This document shows, one piece after another, positions 34,004-42,075 of a DNA stretch of 64,000 nt (position 1 is its first letter; each line of letters begins with the position of its first letter). Position numbers and translations under genes: made by a program. Where the stretch lies: the NCBI GenBank assembly GCA_050246945.1, contig JBFWVC010000001.1, forward strand, positions 310,001-374,000, given 5' to 3'. The notes beneath the pieces were generated by a model. It saw only the letters and a program-made list of their open reading frames with translations, was not told the DNA's origin and ran no database searches. Origin of the DNA: JAEUMD01 sp050246945. GTDB taxonomy: Bacteria > Pseudomonadota > Alphaproteobacteria > Rhizobiales > Hyphomicrobiaceae.

Positions 34004-34110
34004 CGGCGTCTCGGATGGCTCTTACCAGCTGAAGGGCAGCATGTTGACCGGCAACAGTACTGTGGCGGTCCAGGCAAGGTGGCGGCGGTTGGGTTCACGC
34101 GGGACGAGGC

Positions 34111-34524
34111 TTACGCTCCGCCGCCGGACGAAGGTGGGCGTTGCGCCCGCCTGGGGTGATGCACGCGATGAAGCGCGTCTTCAAGATCCTTTTTCAGTGC
34201 GGCGAACGGCCGGTCTAGCGCTGCCTTGCGTGCAATCAGAACATAGTCGAAGCCGGGACGCGCATGTCCGTCTACAAGCTCGAGGATCGCAGCCTTTAGT
34301 CGCCGCCGGATCCGATTGCGGACGACGGCGCCGCCGAGCTTCTTGGTGACGGTAAAACCGAAACGCGGCCCTCCGTTTCCCTCCGCGATCCTTCGGTCTT
34401 GCGGCCGCGGCTTTCCTTCCAAGGTGAAGCTTGCGCAAGACCATTTCGCACCGCCGCGCACTTTCAGAAAATCAGCGCGCTTTTTGAGTGTTGCGAGCGG
34501 CAACGGCTCCTCGCCTCCCGGCAC
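34111..34524 (-). CDS. rnpA: ribonuclease P protein component
   Basis: A 137-aa basic protein that helps RNase P RNA to mature tRNA 5' ends. The RNP motif 'VVRNRIRRRLKAAI' is at residues about 70-83, with 'FGFTVTKKLGGA' before it and 'DYVLIARKAALDRPF' after. GTG start at 34524; an alternative start slightly downstream cannot be excluded. The gene lies 23 bases after rpmH, as in most bacteria. The C-terminus is a disordered Arg/Pro/Gly tail. Confidence 0.93.
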   Translation of the reverse strand: MPGGEEPLPLATLKKRADFLKVRGGAKWSCASFTLEGKPRPQDRRIAEGNGGPRFGFTVTKKLGGAVVRNRIRRRLKAAILELVDGHARPGFDYVLIARKAALDRPFAALKKDLEDALHRVHHPRRAQRPPSSGGGA

Positions 34525-34547
34525 CCCGGCGGAGTTGCCAGAAAAGA

Positions 34548-34682
34548 TCAGGCGCTCAGCCGCTTGCGGCCCTTGGCGCGACGACGGGCGAGAACCTTCA
34601 TGCCGCCCTTCGTCTGCATGCGGGCGCGGAACCCGTGGCGGCGTTTGCGCACGAGGCGGCTGGGCTGATAGGTGCGTTTCAC
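34548..34682 (-). CDS. rpmH: 50S ribosomal protein L34
   Basis: A 44-aa protein, exactly the usual length. It begins MKRTYQPS (GTG start at 34680-34682), continues with 'VRKRRHGFRARM' and ends in 'GRKRLSA' before TGA. 'ACGGAG' about 9 bases upstream is the ribosome site. Directly upstream of rnpA on the minus strand, the standard rpmH-rnpA pair. Confidence 0.96.
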   Translation of the reverse strand: MKRTYQPSRLVRKRRHGFRARMQTKGGMKVLARRRAKGRKRLSA

Positions 34683-35189
34683 TGGTCTAACTCCGTATCT
34701 CTTCGGAAGCTCGGCGCTGGGCACGGCTCCGGGAAAACCTTGTCACATTGCACGCTGGCCCGCTTTTTTCGGGCCCCGCGCCTGCCAACATTGGCATGGA
34801 ATGGAAGTTCGCCGCTTATAGGGGCGCGCCCACGTGAAGTCAATCGAGACCCCGGGACATTCGGCGCCGTGGTGGCCACCGAAATCACCACACATGAGCT
34901 GAGGCACTGCACGCCATGCCGGCTCGCCACGGTCGGAACGAAGCGACCGGCCTCAATCGGCCCGAACGGATCTCCGAGTGCGGAAGTTTAGCCAATGAAC
35001 CCTCGCCTTGTAACGTTCGTCCATGCAATCGCGAACTTAACGCACAATCTGCATGAACTCCCGGCCCGGGCATCAACCGCTCGATAAAGTCAAGACAAGA
35101 TATGACGGATGATTTGCGCCAAATATATATTGGTTTCTGGGCTATCTGATCTTAAAAAAGGCTGAAAATAACAATGGATAATCTTCGAG
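34683..35189. other. rpmH-DUF547 spacer, no gene seen
   Basis: About 500 bases between divergent genes. The half near rpmH is GC-rich and should hold its promoter and leader. The right third (35090-35185) is AT-rich ('CCAAATATATATTGG', 'CTTAAAAAAGGCTGAAAATAA') and could hold the promoter of the DUF547 gene. CCAAATATATATTGG (about 35118-35132) is a near-perfect palindrome. No dnaA box cluster or RNA gene recognised. Confidence 0.4.
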
Positions 35190-36167
35190 ATGCATGAATT
35201 CAACATGAACAAACTAGGGATATGGAGCGCGGTGGGTCGTCGAGCCGAGTTTGTATTTGCCCCGCCTGCTTTGGATATGTTTCGTGGCGCTCAGCGATCG
35301 AGGAAATTGCGCCGGTCGCTGTGTGCGCTGTCCGTTGCGGTCGTCGGTCTTGCTTTGGCATTCTTCATGGCGATGCCGGTCGCCAGCGCCGGCGAAATTA
35401 CCGAAGCGTTTCGCGCCCACAGTGCGGGCTCGTCTCTCACCGTCGACCACAGCGCGTGGGACACCCTCCTGAAGACCTACGTCAAACCCGCCCGCGATGG
35501 CGTGAACCGGGTCGATTACAGTGCCTTTGAGGCGAACGGCCGCCAATCCTTGAAAAGCTACATCGCCGGTTTGGAAGCCGTTGATCCGGCCAAGCTCGAC
35601 CGCCCCGAACAGATGGCGTTCTGGGCGAACCTCTATAATGCCAGGACAATCGACATCATTCTCGAACACTATCCCGTCAAATCCATCCGCGACATCTCCC
35701 TCGAACCGAGCCTGATCGATTTCCTCAAGAAGAGTGTTGGTGCCGGCGGCCCGTGGAAGGCCAAGGTGGTCAATGTCAGCGGCCATGCATTGAGCCTCGA
35801 CAACATCGAGCACGACATCCTCCGACCGGTCTACAAGGATCCGCGTGTCCACTACGCAGTGAACTGTGCCTCCTACGGCTGCCCCAATATCCAGACTTCG
35901 GCTTTCACCGGTGCCATGATCGACCGGCAGCTCGACGAGGCTGCCCGTGCGTTCGTCAATCACCCGCGCGGCTTTAGGGTTGCGGGCGGGCTCGTCATGG
36001 CGTCCTCCATCTATGACTGGTTCCAGTCGGACTTCGGTGGCTCTGCCGCTGGAGTTCTCGAGCATGCGCGCCGCTATGCGAATGCGGAATTGAAGTCCGC
36101 GCTTACCGCCAAGACGGGCATCGATGGCTTCGACTACGACTGGCGCTTGAACGACGTAGCGCGTTGA
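35190..36167 (+). CDS. exported DUF547 protein
   Basis: A 325-aa protein. A signal peptide is seen at about residues 40-66 ('SLCALSVAVVGLALAFFMAM', ending 'ASAGE'), so the real start may be later, such as the ATG at 35277; neither candidate has a clear ribosome site. DUF547 covers residues about 85-310, with 'MAFWANLYNARTIDIILEHY' and 'VHYAVNCASYGCPNI' (a conserved Cys pair and Asn/His set resembling a papain-like Cys-His arrangement). Function unknown. It precedes a TVP38-type gene and a flavin oxidoreductase on the same strand, and DUF547-TVP38 pairs are common. Confidence 0.85.
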   Translation: MHEFNMNKLGIWSAVGRRAEFVFAPPALDMFRGAQRSRKLRRSLCALSVAVVGLALAFFMAMPVASAGEITEAFRAHSAGSSLTVDHSAWDTLLKTYVKPARDGVNRVDYSAFEANGRQSLKSYIAGLEAVDPAKLDRPEQMAFWANLYNARTIDIILEHYPVKSIRDISLEPSLIDFLKKSVGAGGPWKAKVVNVSGHALSLDNIEHDILRPVYKDPRVHYAVNCASYGCPNIQTSAFTGAMIDRQLDEAARAFVNHPRGFRVAGGLVMASSIYDWFQSDFGGSAAGVLEHARRYANAELKSALTAKTGIDGFDYDWRLNDVAR

Positions 36168-36278
36168 CCCCGCCCGGCAACACAGCGGCACACCCGACGA
36201 TGCATGACCCACAGGACAATGACGGCGCACGGCCATTGCGCGCTTGCCGCTGCGGCGAACCTTGATGAGGATGCCAGA

Positions 36279-37094
36279 ATGAAACCCGATCCAGACGAGC
36301 CGCTCGCACCCATCTCCACAGCCTCCGACCGGAGCCCGCTGAGGCGCTGGGCGCCGCTCGCCATCCTTGCCGTGCTGATGGCGCTGGCCCTCTCCATGGG
36401 TTGGCACGAGTACCTGAGTTTCAAGACCATTGGTCTCAACTACGAAGCGCTTGAGGGCTTCATTGCCCACAATTTTATCGTCGCGATCCTCGCCTATGTC
36501 TTGCTGTACATTCTGGTCGTAGCGCTCTCCTTGCCGGGTGGCCTGGTCATGACCTTGTCGGGAGGGTTGCTGTTCGGCTGGCTCGCCGCCGCAGTCGCAA
36601 CGGTCTTCGGCGCGACCATCGGCGCCACCATCCTCTTCCTGATCGCCAAGACATCTTTTGGAGAGACGCTGGCCGCAAGAGCCGGTCCGTGGCTCGGCAA
36701 GCTGCGCGCAGGCTTCCAGGAAAATGCGCTGAGTTATCTGCTCTTCCTGCGCCTGGTTCCTGCATTCCCGTTCTTCGTCGTCAACCTGGCGCCTGCCTTG
36801 CTTGGCGTGCCGTTGCGCACCTACGTGCTGGGAACCTTCTTCGGCATCATTCCGGGCACCACGGCGTTTTCTGTACTGGGCGCCGGTCTCGGCAGCGCGG
36901 TGGCAAGCCAGAATGCGATCTACAACGCTTGCCTCGCCGAGCATGGTAGCAATGCCGCTTCGGTCTGCACGTATGTCATCGATACCAAGGCACTCGTTAC
37001 GCCCGAGCTGCTCGCCGCGTTCGTGCTGCTCGGCGTGGTTGCCCTGATCCCCGTGGCGCTCAAGAAGTGGAGCAAGCGCAATGTCAATGCCTGA
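36279..37094 (+). CDS. TVP38/TMEM64 family membrane protein (VTT domain)
   Basis: A 271-aa polytopic protein of the DedA/VTT superfamily. Hallmarks: 'LPGGLVMTLSGGLLFG' with the G-G-x-x-F-G type re-entrant loop, and 'FLRLVPAFPFFVVNLAPALLG', the second re-entrant loop with Arg and Pro. Start ATG 36279 behind 'TGAGGA'; an earlier in-frame ATG at 36204 has no ribosome site. The gene overlaps the oxidoreductase by 14 bases, a conserved pairing. Related proteins move lipids or lipid-linked carriers across membranes; the substrate here is unknown. Confidence 0.88.
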   Translation: MKPDPDEPLAPISTASDRSPLRRWAPLAILAVLMALALSMGWHEYLSFKTIGLNYEALEGFIAHNFIVAILAYVLLYILVVALSLPGGLVMTLSGGLLFGWLAAAVATVFGATIGATILFLIAKTSFGETLAARAGPWLGKLRAGFQENALSYLLFLRLVPAFPFFVVNLAPALLGVPLRTYVLGTFFGIIPGTTAFSVLGAGLGSAVASQNAIYNACLAEHGSNAASVCTYVIDTKALVTPELLAAFVLLGVVALIPVALKKWSKRNVNA

Positions 37095-38520
37095 CGACAC
37101 CCGGTTGAGCGTCGATCTGTGCGTCATTGGAGCCGGATCGGGAGGCCTCTCCGTCGCGGCTGCAGCCGCCGCATTCGGACAGCGCGTTGTCCTGATCGAG
37201 AAAGGCAGGATGGGCGGCGACTGCCTTAATTACGGCTGTGTCCCGTCCAAGGCGCTGATCGCGGCGGCGCACCGCGCGCACGCCATGCGCACGTCTGCCC
37301 CCTTCGGCATCCGCCCCGTCGTTCCCGAGATCGACGCAAGGGCGGTTCACGACCATGTTCACGGCGTCATTGCCGCGATCGCACCCAACGACAGCGTGGA
37401 ACGGTTCGAGGGCTTGGGCGTGAAGGTGATCCAGGCTTCGGGCCGGTTCATAGACAAGCAGACGGTATCGGCGGGCGATTTTGAAATTACCGCGCGCCGC
37501 TTCGTCGTCGCCACCGGCTCGTCGCCACTCGTCCCCCCTATTCCGGGCCTCGCCGAAACGCCCTACTTCACAAACGAGACCATCTTCGATAACGCCGCGC
37601 CGATCGGCCATCTGATCGTCGTGGGTGGCGGGCCGATTGGCATGGAGCTGGCGCAGGCACATCTTCGTCTCGGTGCGAAAGTCACGGTCCTGGAGGGCCT
37701 GAAGGCACTGGGCAAGGATGATCCCGAGATGGCCGCCGTCGTGCTGGATCGCCTGCGTCGTGAGGGACTGGACATCCGCGAAGGCGCAATGGTTCAGCGC
37801 GTCGATGGCACCCATGGTTCGATTAGCGTCATCGTCGGCGGCAGTGGCGGTTCCGTAGAGACGGTCGAGGGCACGCATCTCCTCGTCGCCACGGGCAGAC
37901 GGCCGAATCTCTCCGAGCTCGGCCTTGAAGCCGCCGGGATCGTCTACGAGCGAACGGGCATCAAGGTGTCGACCGGCCTCGTCACGTCCAACAAGAAGGT
38001 CTACGCCATCGGCGACGTCACCGGCGGGCTGCAGTTCACCCACGTCGCAAACTACCACGCGGGATTGGTTATTCGCCGTGCATTGTTCAGGCTGCCCGCA
38101 AAAGTCGATACAGGCATCGTGCCGTGGGTCACGTTTACTGATCCCGAGCTGGCCCATGTGGGCTTGACCGAGGAGCTGGCTCGCGCCAGGCACGGCAAAG
38201 TTTCGGTTCTGCGCTGGCCCTACCACGAGAATGATCGTGCCCAGGCCGAGCGCGCAACGCATGGCCACGTCAAGGTCGTGGTCGGAAGATCTGGGCGCAT
38301 TCTGGGCGCCACTATCGTCGGCGCCCATGCCGGAGAGTTGATTCAGATGTGGTCACTCGCCATATCGCAGAAGTCGAAGATCAAGGCGATGACCGGGTTC
38401 ATTTCGCCTTATCCCACCTTGTCCGAAATGAACAAGCGCGCTGCAATTAAGCATTACGCATCGGCCCCCGGTAATCCATTGGTGCGCAAGGTGATCGGCT
38501 TCCTCGCGAAACTGGGGTAA
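37081..38520 (+). CDS. FAD-dependent pyridine nucleotide-disulfide oxidoreductase (LpdA/MerA-like), partner of TVP38
   Basis: A 479-aa flavoprotein. FAD-binding 'VIGAGSGGLSVAAAAAAFG' is at residues 15-33. The redox pair is in 'GGDCLNYGCVPSK', NAD(P)-binding 'VVGGGPIGMELAQAHLRLG' is near residue 180, and the second FAD motif is 'VYAIGDVTGG'. The C-terminal dimer motif, normally H-P-T-x-S-E with the catalytic His, reads 'YPTLSEMNK', so the His is replaced by Tyr. It is therefore not a standard dihydrolipoamide dehydrogenase. The start overlaps the TVP38-type gene. Confidence 0.87.
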   Translation: MSMPDDTRLSVDLCVIGAGSGGLSVAAAAAAFGQRVVLIEKGRMGGDCLNYGCVPSKALIAAAHRAHAMRTSAPFGIRPVVPEIDARAVHDHVHGVIAAIAPNDSVERFEGLGVKVIQASGRFIDKQTVSAGDFEITARRFVVATGSSPLVPPIPGLAETPYFTNETIFDNAAPIGHLIVVGGGPIGMELAQAHLRLGAKVTVLEGLKALGKDDPEMAAVVLDRLRREGLDIREGAMVQRVDGTHGSISVIVGGSGGSVETVEGTHLLVATGRRPNLSELGLEAAGIVYERTGIKVSTGLVTSNKKVYAIGDVTGGLQFTHVANYHAGLVIRRALFRLPAKVDTGIVPWVTFTDPELAHVGLTEELARARHGKVSVLRWPYHENDRAQAERATHGHVKVVVGRSGRILGATIVGAHAGELIQMWSLAISQKSKIKAMTGFISPYPTLSEMNKRAAIKHYASAPGNPLVRKVIGFLAKLG

Positions 38521-38534
38521 GGATTGCGGGGCTG

Positions 38535-38644
38535 GAGCATGTTTGGCCGAATCTGAAGCGCGCAGCCGGTTCAGTTTGGCAAACGTGCTCTACGCGGGAA
38601 CCTGGATCATGTTCGGCCGTCCGCAAAGCATGAGCGCGATCCAG
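38535..38644. repeat. composite repeat family 3
   Basis: Two hairpins in the 143-base gap between the oxidoreductase and the kinase gene. The first pairs GTTTG/CAAAC and CTGAA/TTCAG around 'GCGCGCAGCCGG'; the second pairs CTGGATC (about 38601) with GATCCAG (38638-38644). The arms differ from those of other copies but stay complementary. It ends 19 bases before the TTG start of the sensor kinase. Confidence 0.75.
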
Positions 38645-38663
38645 CCTGGTCGACGAGGCCCGT

Positions 38664-40193
38664 TTGGACAAAAAGACGGAAGACGCGCTGTCGAAAGACG
38701 CACCTGCCATCAAGCGTGCTCGACGCTCGATGTCGCGCGTGCTCGACGCTTCGCGGCGACACTGGATCAGTCTCGGCTTGCCGGCCAAGCTCCTGCTTTT
38801 GACGGCCGGCTTCGTCATGCTGGCAGAAGTGCTTATTTTCGTGCCCTCCGTCGCCAATTATCGCGTCTCCTGGCTCTCCGATCGCCTTACGGCCGCACAG
38901 GTTGCCTCGCTGGCGGCCGAAGCGGTCCCCGGCGGCGACGTTCCCCCCAAGGTGCGCGCGGAGCTTCTTCGTACCGCACAGGTCAAGGCTGTCGCCGTGC
39001 GGCGCGACGGCCGCCGGCGCTTGGTGCTGCCAGCAGGCGAGCCGCTGTTGATCGACGCACACTACGATCTGCGCCCCCGCGACGAAGGTTTCTTCGGCGG
39101 CATCGCTCAGCGGCTCTCACTGATCGGCGACGCCTTTGCCACCTTTATTTATGGTGACACGCGCACCATTCGCGTCATCGGTCCCGTCGGCGACAATCCC
39201 GAGGATTTTATAGAGATCGTCATCCCGGAACTGCCGCTGAAGAAGGTGATGGTCCGCTATGGTCTCAACATTCTCGGCCTGTCGATCATGATCTCGCTGA
39301 TCACGGCGGCGCTGGTCTATCTTGCGCTGTCCTACCTTCTCGTTCAGCCGATGATGCGCATCACGCGCAACATGGTGCGGTTCTCCCAGGACCCAGAAGA
39401 TCCCGAACGCATCATTGCGCCGTCTGGCCGCAACGACGAGATTGGCGTCGCCGAGCGCGAGCTGGCGCGCATGCAGCGCGAACTCTCGCAGCTGTTCCTG
39501 CAGAAGAACCGGCTCGCGCAGCTCGGGCTTGCGGTGTCTAAGATCAATCACGACTTGCGCAACATGCTGGCGAACGCTCAGTTGATCTCCGATCGCCTGA
39601 CCGACATTCCGGACCCGACCGTACAGCGGTTTGCACCCAAGCTTATCGCCTCGCTCGACCGGGCCATCAACTTCTGCAACGATTCGCTGAAATTCGGCCG
39701 CGCCGAAGAAGCAACACCCCGGCGCGAGTTGATGCGTCTGCGGCCGATGGTCGACGAAGTGGGCGAAGGTCTTGGTTTGCCACGCGAGGGTTCGATCGAT
39801 TGGTTGGTCGACATCGAGGATACGTTGCGCATCGACGCCGATCGCGATCACCTCTTCCGGGTCTTGTCGAACCTTGTCCGTAACGCAGTCCAGGCGCTGG
39901 AGGGCCAGGATCCCGATGAACGCAGGGATATGGGTCGCATCGTCGTCCGCGCCTGGCGCGATGGCCGCCGTGTCTCGCTCGAGGTGCGCGACAACGGTCC
40001 AGGCGTACCGGCCAAGGCGCGCGAGAACCTGTTTCGTGCATTCCAGGGGGGCACGCGCAAGGGAGGTACTGGATTGGGGCTCGCAATCGCTGCCGAGCTG
40101 ATCGCCGCGCATGGTGGACGACTTCAGCTGCTCGACACCGACGAAGGTGCCGCTTTCGTTATCGAGGTACCGGATCGCTCGACCGTGGCATGA
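38664..40193 (+). CDS. membrane sensor histidine kinase
   Basis: A 509-aa two-helix sensor kinase. Helices at about 41-61 and 200-226 flank a periplasmic domain of about 135 residues. A HAMP-like segment ('VQPMMRITRNMVRFSQDPED') follows, then the dimerisation helix with phospho-acceptor H296 in 'KINHDLRNMLA' and a HATPase_c domain: N box 'RVLSNLVRNAVQAL', G1 'VRDNGPGVP', F box, and G2 'GGTGLGLAIA'. TTG start at 38664 behind GAGG; an ATG at 38730 is the alternative. No response regulator is adjacent, so the partner lies elsewhere. Confidence 0.88.
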   Translation: MDKKTEDALSKDAPAIKRARRSMSRVLDASRRHWISLGLPAKLLLLTAGFVMLAEVLIFVPSVANYRVSWLSDRLTAAQVASLAAEAVPGGDVPPKVRAELLRTAQVKAVAVRRDGRRRLVLPAGEPLLIDAHYDLRPRDEGFFGGIAQRLSLIGDAFATFIYGDTRTIRVIGPVGDNPEDFIEIVIPELPLKKVMVRYGLNILGLSIMISLITAALVYLALSYLLVQPMMRITRNMVRFSQDPEDPERIIAPSGRNDEIGVAERELARMQRELSQLFLQKNRLAQLGLAVSKINHDLRNMLANAQLISDRLTDIPDPTVQRFAPKLIASLDRAINFCNDSLKFGRAEEATPRRELMRLRPMVDEVGEGLGLPREGSIDWLVDIEDTLRIDADRDHLFRVLSNLVRNAVQALEGQDPDERRDMGRIVVRAWRDGRRVSLEVRDNGPGVPAKARENLFRAFQGGTRKGGTGLGLAIAAELIAAHGGRLQLLDTDEGAAFVIEVPDRSTVA

Positions 40194-40477
40194 ACACGCG
40201 GCTCGAGCGCCTCTCAAACAAGGATGAGGCAGGCGTCCCGCACGGCGCATTCAGTACTTCCAGCTCTGCCCGGCAAAAGGCGGCATGCCGCCGTCGCCGA
40301 AGGTCTTCGCCCCGGTTTATGGCCTCCTGCATTGTTCGGCGAGATCGTGTGCGCAACCCCCTTGCACTTGGAAGCCGGAGCGGTTAGAGGTTGCGCCTCC
40401 AAGCGGGCGGTCCAGACGGCTGCCCCTTTTTGGCGCTTGCGCCGGGGCCAAATATGGCCGGTGCAGGCGCTCGGCAA
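40194..40477. other. kinase-tRNA spacer, no gene seen
   Basis: About 285 GC-rich bases. No coding frame with support. The tRNA promoter should lie in the last 60 bases. 'GGCGGCATGCCGCC' (about 40280-40293) is a small palindrome. Confidence 0.4.
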
Positions 40478-40554
40478 GCGCCCGTAGCTCAGCTGGATAG
40501 AGCACCAGACTACGAATCTGGGGGTCAGAGGTTCGAATCCTTTCGGGCGCGCCA
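40478..40554 (+). tRNA. tRNA-Arg, anticodon ACG
   Basis: 77 bases including an encoded CCA. Acceptor GCGCCCG pairs with CGGGCGC, the D-loop is 'AGCTCAGCTGGATAGAGC', the anticodon arm is CCAGA-CTACGAA-TCTGG, and the T-arm contains GGTTCGAATCC. The ACG anticodon is read as ICG after deamination and decodes CGU/CGC/CGA. The 3' end 'GGCGCGCCA' reappears at 41739-41747 after the first toxin cassette, so the tRNA end may have served as an attachment site. Confidence 0.97.
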
Positions 40555-40585
40555 AGTTGCTATCAAGATGATAGCTTGCAACTTC
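40554..40585. other. hairpin at the end of the first cassette
   Basis: GCTATC (40559-40564), loop AAGAT, GATAGC (40570-40575), extended by AAGTT and AACTT outside with a small bulge. The same 17-base core recurs at 41752-41768, in each case downstream of an immunity gene read on the minus strand. It may serve as the cassette's 3' end and lies between the tRNA CCA end and the cassette. Confidence 0.6.
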
Positions 40586-40610
40586 TCGCAGGTTGGCGGC
40601 CCGCCGATTA

Positions 40611-40904
40611 TCACTTGCCTTCTTCCGTCGTCAAATGCTGAACGATCGTCCGCAGCACGCGGCGCAATTCATTGACGTCAGGGAAGCAGTAGCGTGCGCC
40701 ACCCTCGTTCCAGATCCGGTTCATCTCCTTATCGGACAAGTTACGGCGCAGCACGTCTTGGATGAACGGCTTGACCACTGCCTTCTGGTGAGAATTGAGC
40801 ATGCGCACCGCGCTGCCGACCCATTCATCTAGTGATTTCGCCTCAGCGTGACTCCCATCCCAGAAACACTGCGTCAAGTAGTCGAATTCCTTTGGTATTT
40901 TCAT
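40611..40904 (-). CDS. probable immunity protein of cassette 1 (CdiI-like)
   Basis: A 97-aa acidic/helical protein with no signal peptide. The pattern 'VKPFIQDVLRRNLSDKEMNR' then 'ELRRVLRTIVQHL' resembles CdiI-type immunity proteins of contact-dependent inhibition systems. It starts 10 bases after the toxin stop on the same strand, the usual toxin-then-immunity order. It should bind and block the RNase domain of the toxin at 40914-41561. Assignment is by position and pattern only. Confidence 0.6.
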   Translation of the reverse strand: MKIPKEFDYLTQCFWDGSHAEAKSLDEWVGSAVRMLNSHQKAVVKPFIQDVLRRNLSDKEMNRIWNEGGARYCFPDVNELRRVLRTIVQHLTTEEGK

Positions 40905-40913
40905 GGTGCACTC

Positions 40914-41561
40914 CTAGTTCTTTGGCCGCGCATTCAGGGGGTAGGCCGTAATCACCGTATACCCTCGCTGAGAGCGCGTATCTTGCCGGATCAGCACGCC
41001 AACTTCGTACGCGGAGCGCATGTACGGCTCGGCAAATGCATCCGGCCGAAACGCTTCCTTGCCTGTCGGATATCCGAAACGTTGCTCAAGCCAAACCTCT
41101 TTCATGGCCCCGCTTGCAACCATATCCACCATTGGCGCATGCGCCTCGAGCACCCTGTTGACGAAATCGTTGGCCGACTCGAGCGAGGCAAACGAACCTT
41201 GCGCCGGTGCAGCAATTGTGACGAAAGGAGTGTCGATGCGCATGGCGCGCAACGTGGCCAGAAGCTCGGCATCGCCCTTGCCGACGTGGGTGCGAATTGC
41301 GTGGCCGCCGCGAGCTTCATCCTCAGGCAATCTGACTGAGTATCGCTCCGCTCGCTCATCTTGGGCAATTCGGGTGCCGCCGCCGGTATCGGACCATCGG
41401 CCATGATCGTCGCGCGGTTGGTCTTGGTTGAAACCGGCCTTCAGTGCGAGGTGCAGCCGCAGGTCGGTGACCAGAAACTTGATGTAGGTGAGACCCGAAC
41501 GCAACTCGAGCAGCGCCGCCTCTCGTTTTTGGCAATCTGGGCAACTGTCTGGAAGTGGCAT
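40914..41561 (-). CDS. RNase A-like (CdiA-CT type) toxin, cassette 1
   Basis: A 215-aa protein. Residues 1-60 hold a CPDC motif, a Leu-rich helix and 'AGFNQDQPRDDHGRWSDTGG', a pre-toxin segment found in front of diverse toxin domains. Residues about 80-210 fit the bacterial CdiA-CT RNase A domain: 'GGHAIRTHVGKGDAEL' with the catalytic His, 'SFASLESANDFVNRVLE', and 'VLIRQDTRSQRGYTVITAYP' with the T-x-Y pair (T205, Y207) known from that active site. GAAGGA lies before the ATG at 41561; a frame extends to 41663 without support. No secretion signal, so how it leaves the cell is unknown. Confidence 0.72.
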   Translation of the reverse strand: MPLPDSCPDCQKREAALLELRSGLTYIKFLVTDLRLHLALKAGFNQDQPRDDHGRWSDTGGGTRIAQDERAERYSVRLPEDEARGGHAIRTHVGKGDAELLATLRAMRIDTPFVTIAAPAQGSFASLESANDFVNRVLEAHAPMVDMVASGAMKEVWLEQRFGYPTGKEAFRPDAFAEPYMRSAYEVGVLIRQDTRSQRGYTVITAYPLNARPKN

Positions 41562-41745
41562 CCGGCGTCCTTCGCAACCGAGCTGATCGACGCAGCTTGA
41601 AGGATGCCGGGCGGCTAGGGATAAGTTCGCATCGCGGACCAGGGTGCATGGTGAACTGGCCAAAAGGGGGATGGTGGCCCGCTTCGATAATTACATGGCA
41701 ACTTCAATCACATAGGTGTTCGCACTTTTATCCTGTACGGCGCGC
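41490..41745. repeat. 256-base direct repeat, copy 1 (toxin 5' end and upstream region)
   Basis: Identical, as far as I can read base by base, to 42658-42913 (offset 1168). It covers codons 1 to about 23 of the toxin genes and about 185 bases upstream, which must hold the promoter. It ends at GGCGCGC. Flanking coding sequence is similar but not identical, so the exact copy suggests recent duplication or gene conversion. Confidence 0.9.
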
Positions 41746-41751
41746 CAGCCT

Positions 41752-41768
41752 GCTATCAAGATGATAGC
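41752..41768. other. hairpin at the end of the second cassette
   Basis: GCTATC-AAGAT-GATAGC, followed by TTGCAA as at 40576. Same element as at 40559-40575, here right after the GGCGCGCCA sequence that follows cassette 1. Confidence 0.6.
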
Positions 41769-41818
41769 TTGCAATTCCAGACACAGCGACGAGTTCGGTC
41801 GCGCCACCAGCGCGACAG

Positions 41819-42064
41819 TCATGCCTTCTGTCGGCGCATGAATTCACGGAATGCGCGATATTGGACGTCGTTGACGCCGTAGAAGTCGACGGTTGCCCGG
41901 CCTTGCAGCTTCTGATTCTCCGGAGCAACATCACGCGATCCCAATAGTTCATTCAGAAATCTCTTTGCCATGTCGTACTCACGCTTACTGTCGAACACAT
42001 GCTTGAATTCGGTGGCGTGTCCGAAGTGATAGAATTCAATCTGGTATTTGCTCTGCTCGGCCAT
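41819..42064 (-). CDS. probable immunity protein of cassette 2
   Basis: An 81-aa protein from the ATG at 42064 (GTG at 42073 is an alternative, with AGGTG upstream). Two parts: 'YQIEFYHFGHATEFKHVF' and a helical, charged C-terminus with 'RAFREFMRRQKA'. It starts within about 12 bases of the stop of the second toxin. It has no visible similarity to the 97-aa immunity protein of cassette 1, as expected if each protects against its own toxin variant. Confidence 0.55.
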   Translation of the reverse strand: MAEQSKYQIEFYHFGHATEFKHVFDSKREYDMAKRFLNELLGSRDVAPENQKLQGRATVDFYGVNDVQYRAFREFMRRQKA

Positions 42065-42075
42065 TGTGTTCACAC

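Noticed and set aside
34683..35189. Replication origin near rpmH
   Set aside because: No DnaA-box cluster or dnaA/dnaN gene; in alphaproteobacteria rpmH is usually not at the origin.
35214..37127. 637-codon minus-strand open frame
   Set aside because: Lies opposite the DUF547 and TVP38 genes, both with clear family motifs; its residues are Arg/Gly/His-rich low-information sequence.
37084..38328. 414-codon minus-strand open frame
   Set aside because: Antisense of the FAD oxidoreductase gene, no motif.
39117..40250. 377-codon minus-strand open frame
   Set aside because: Antisense of the histidine kinase gene, no motif.
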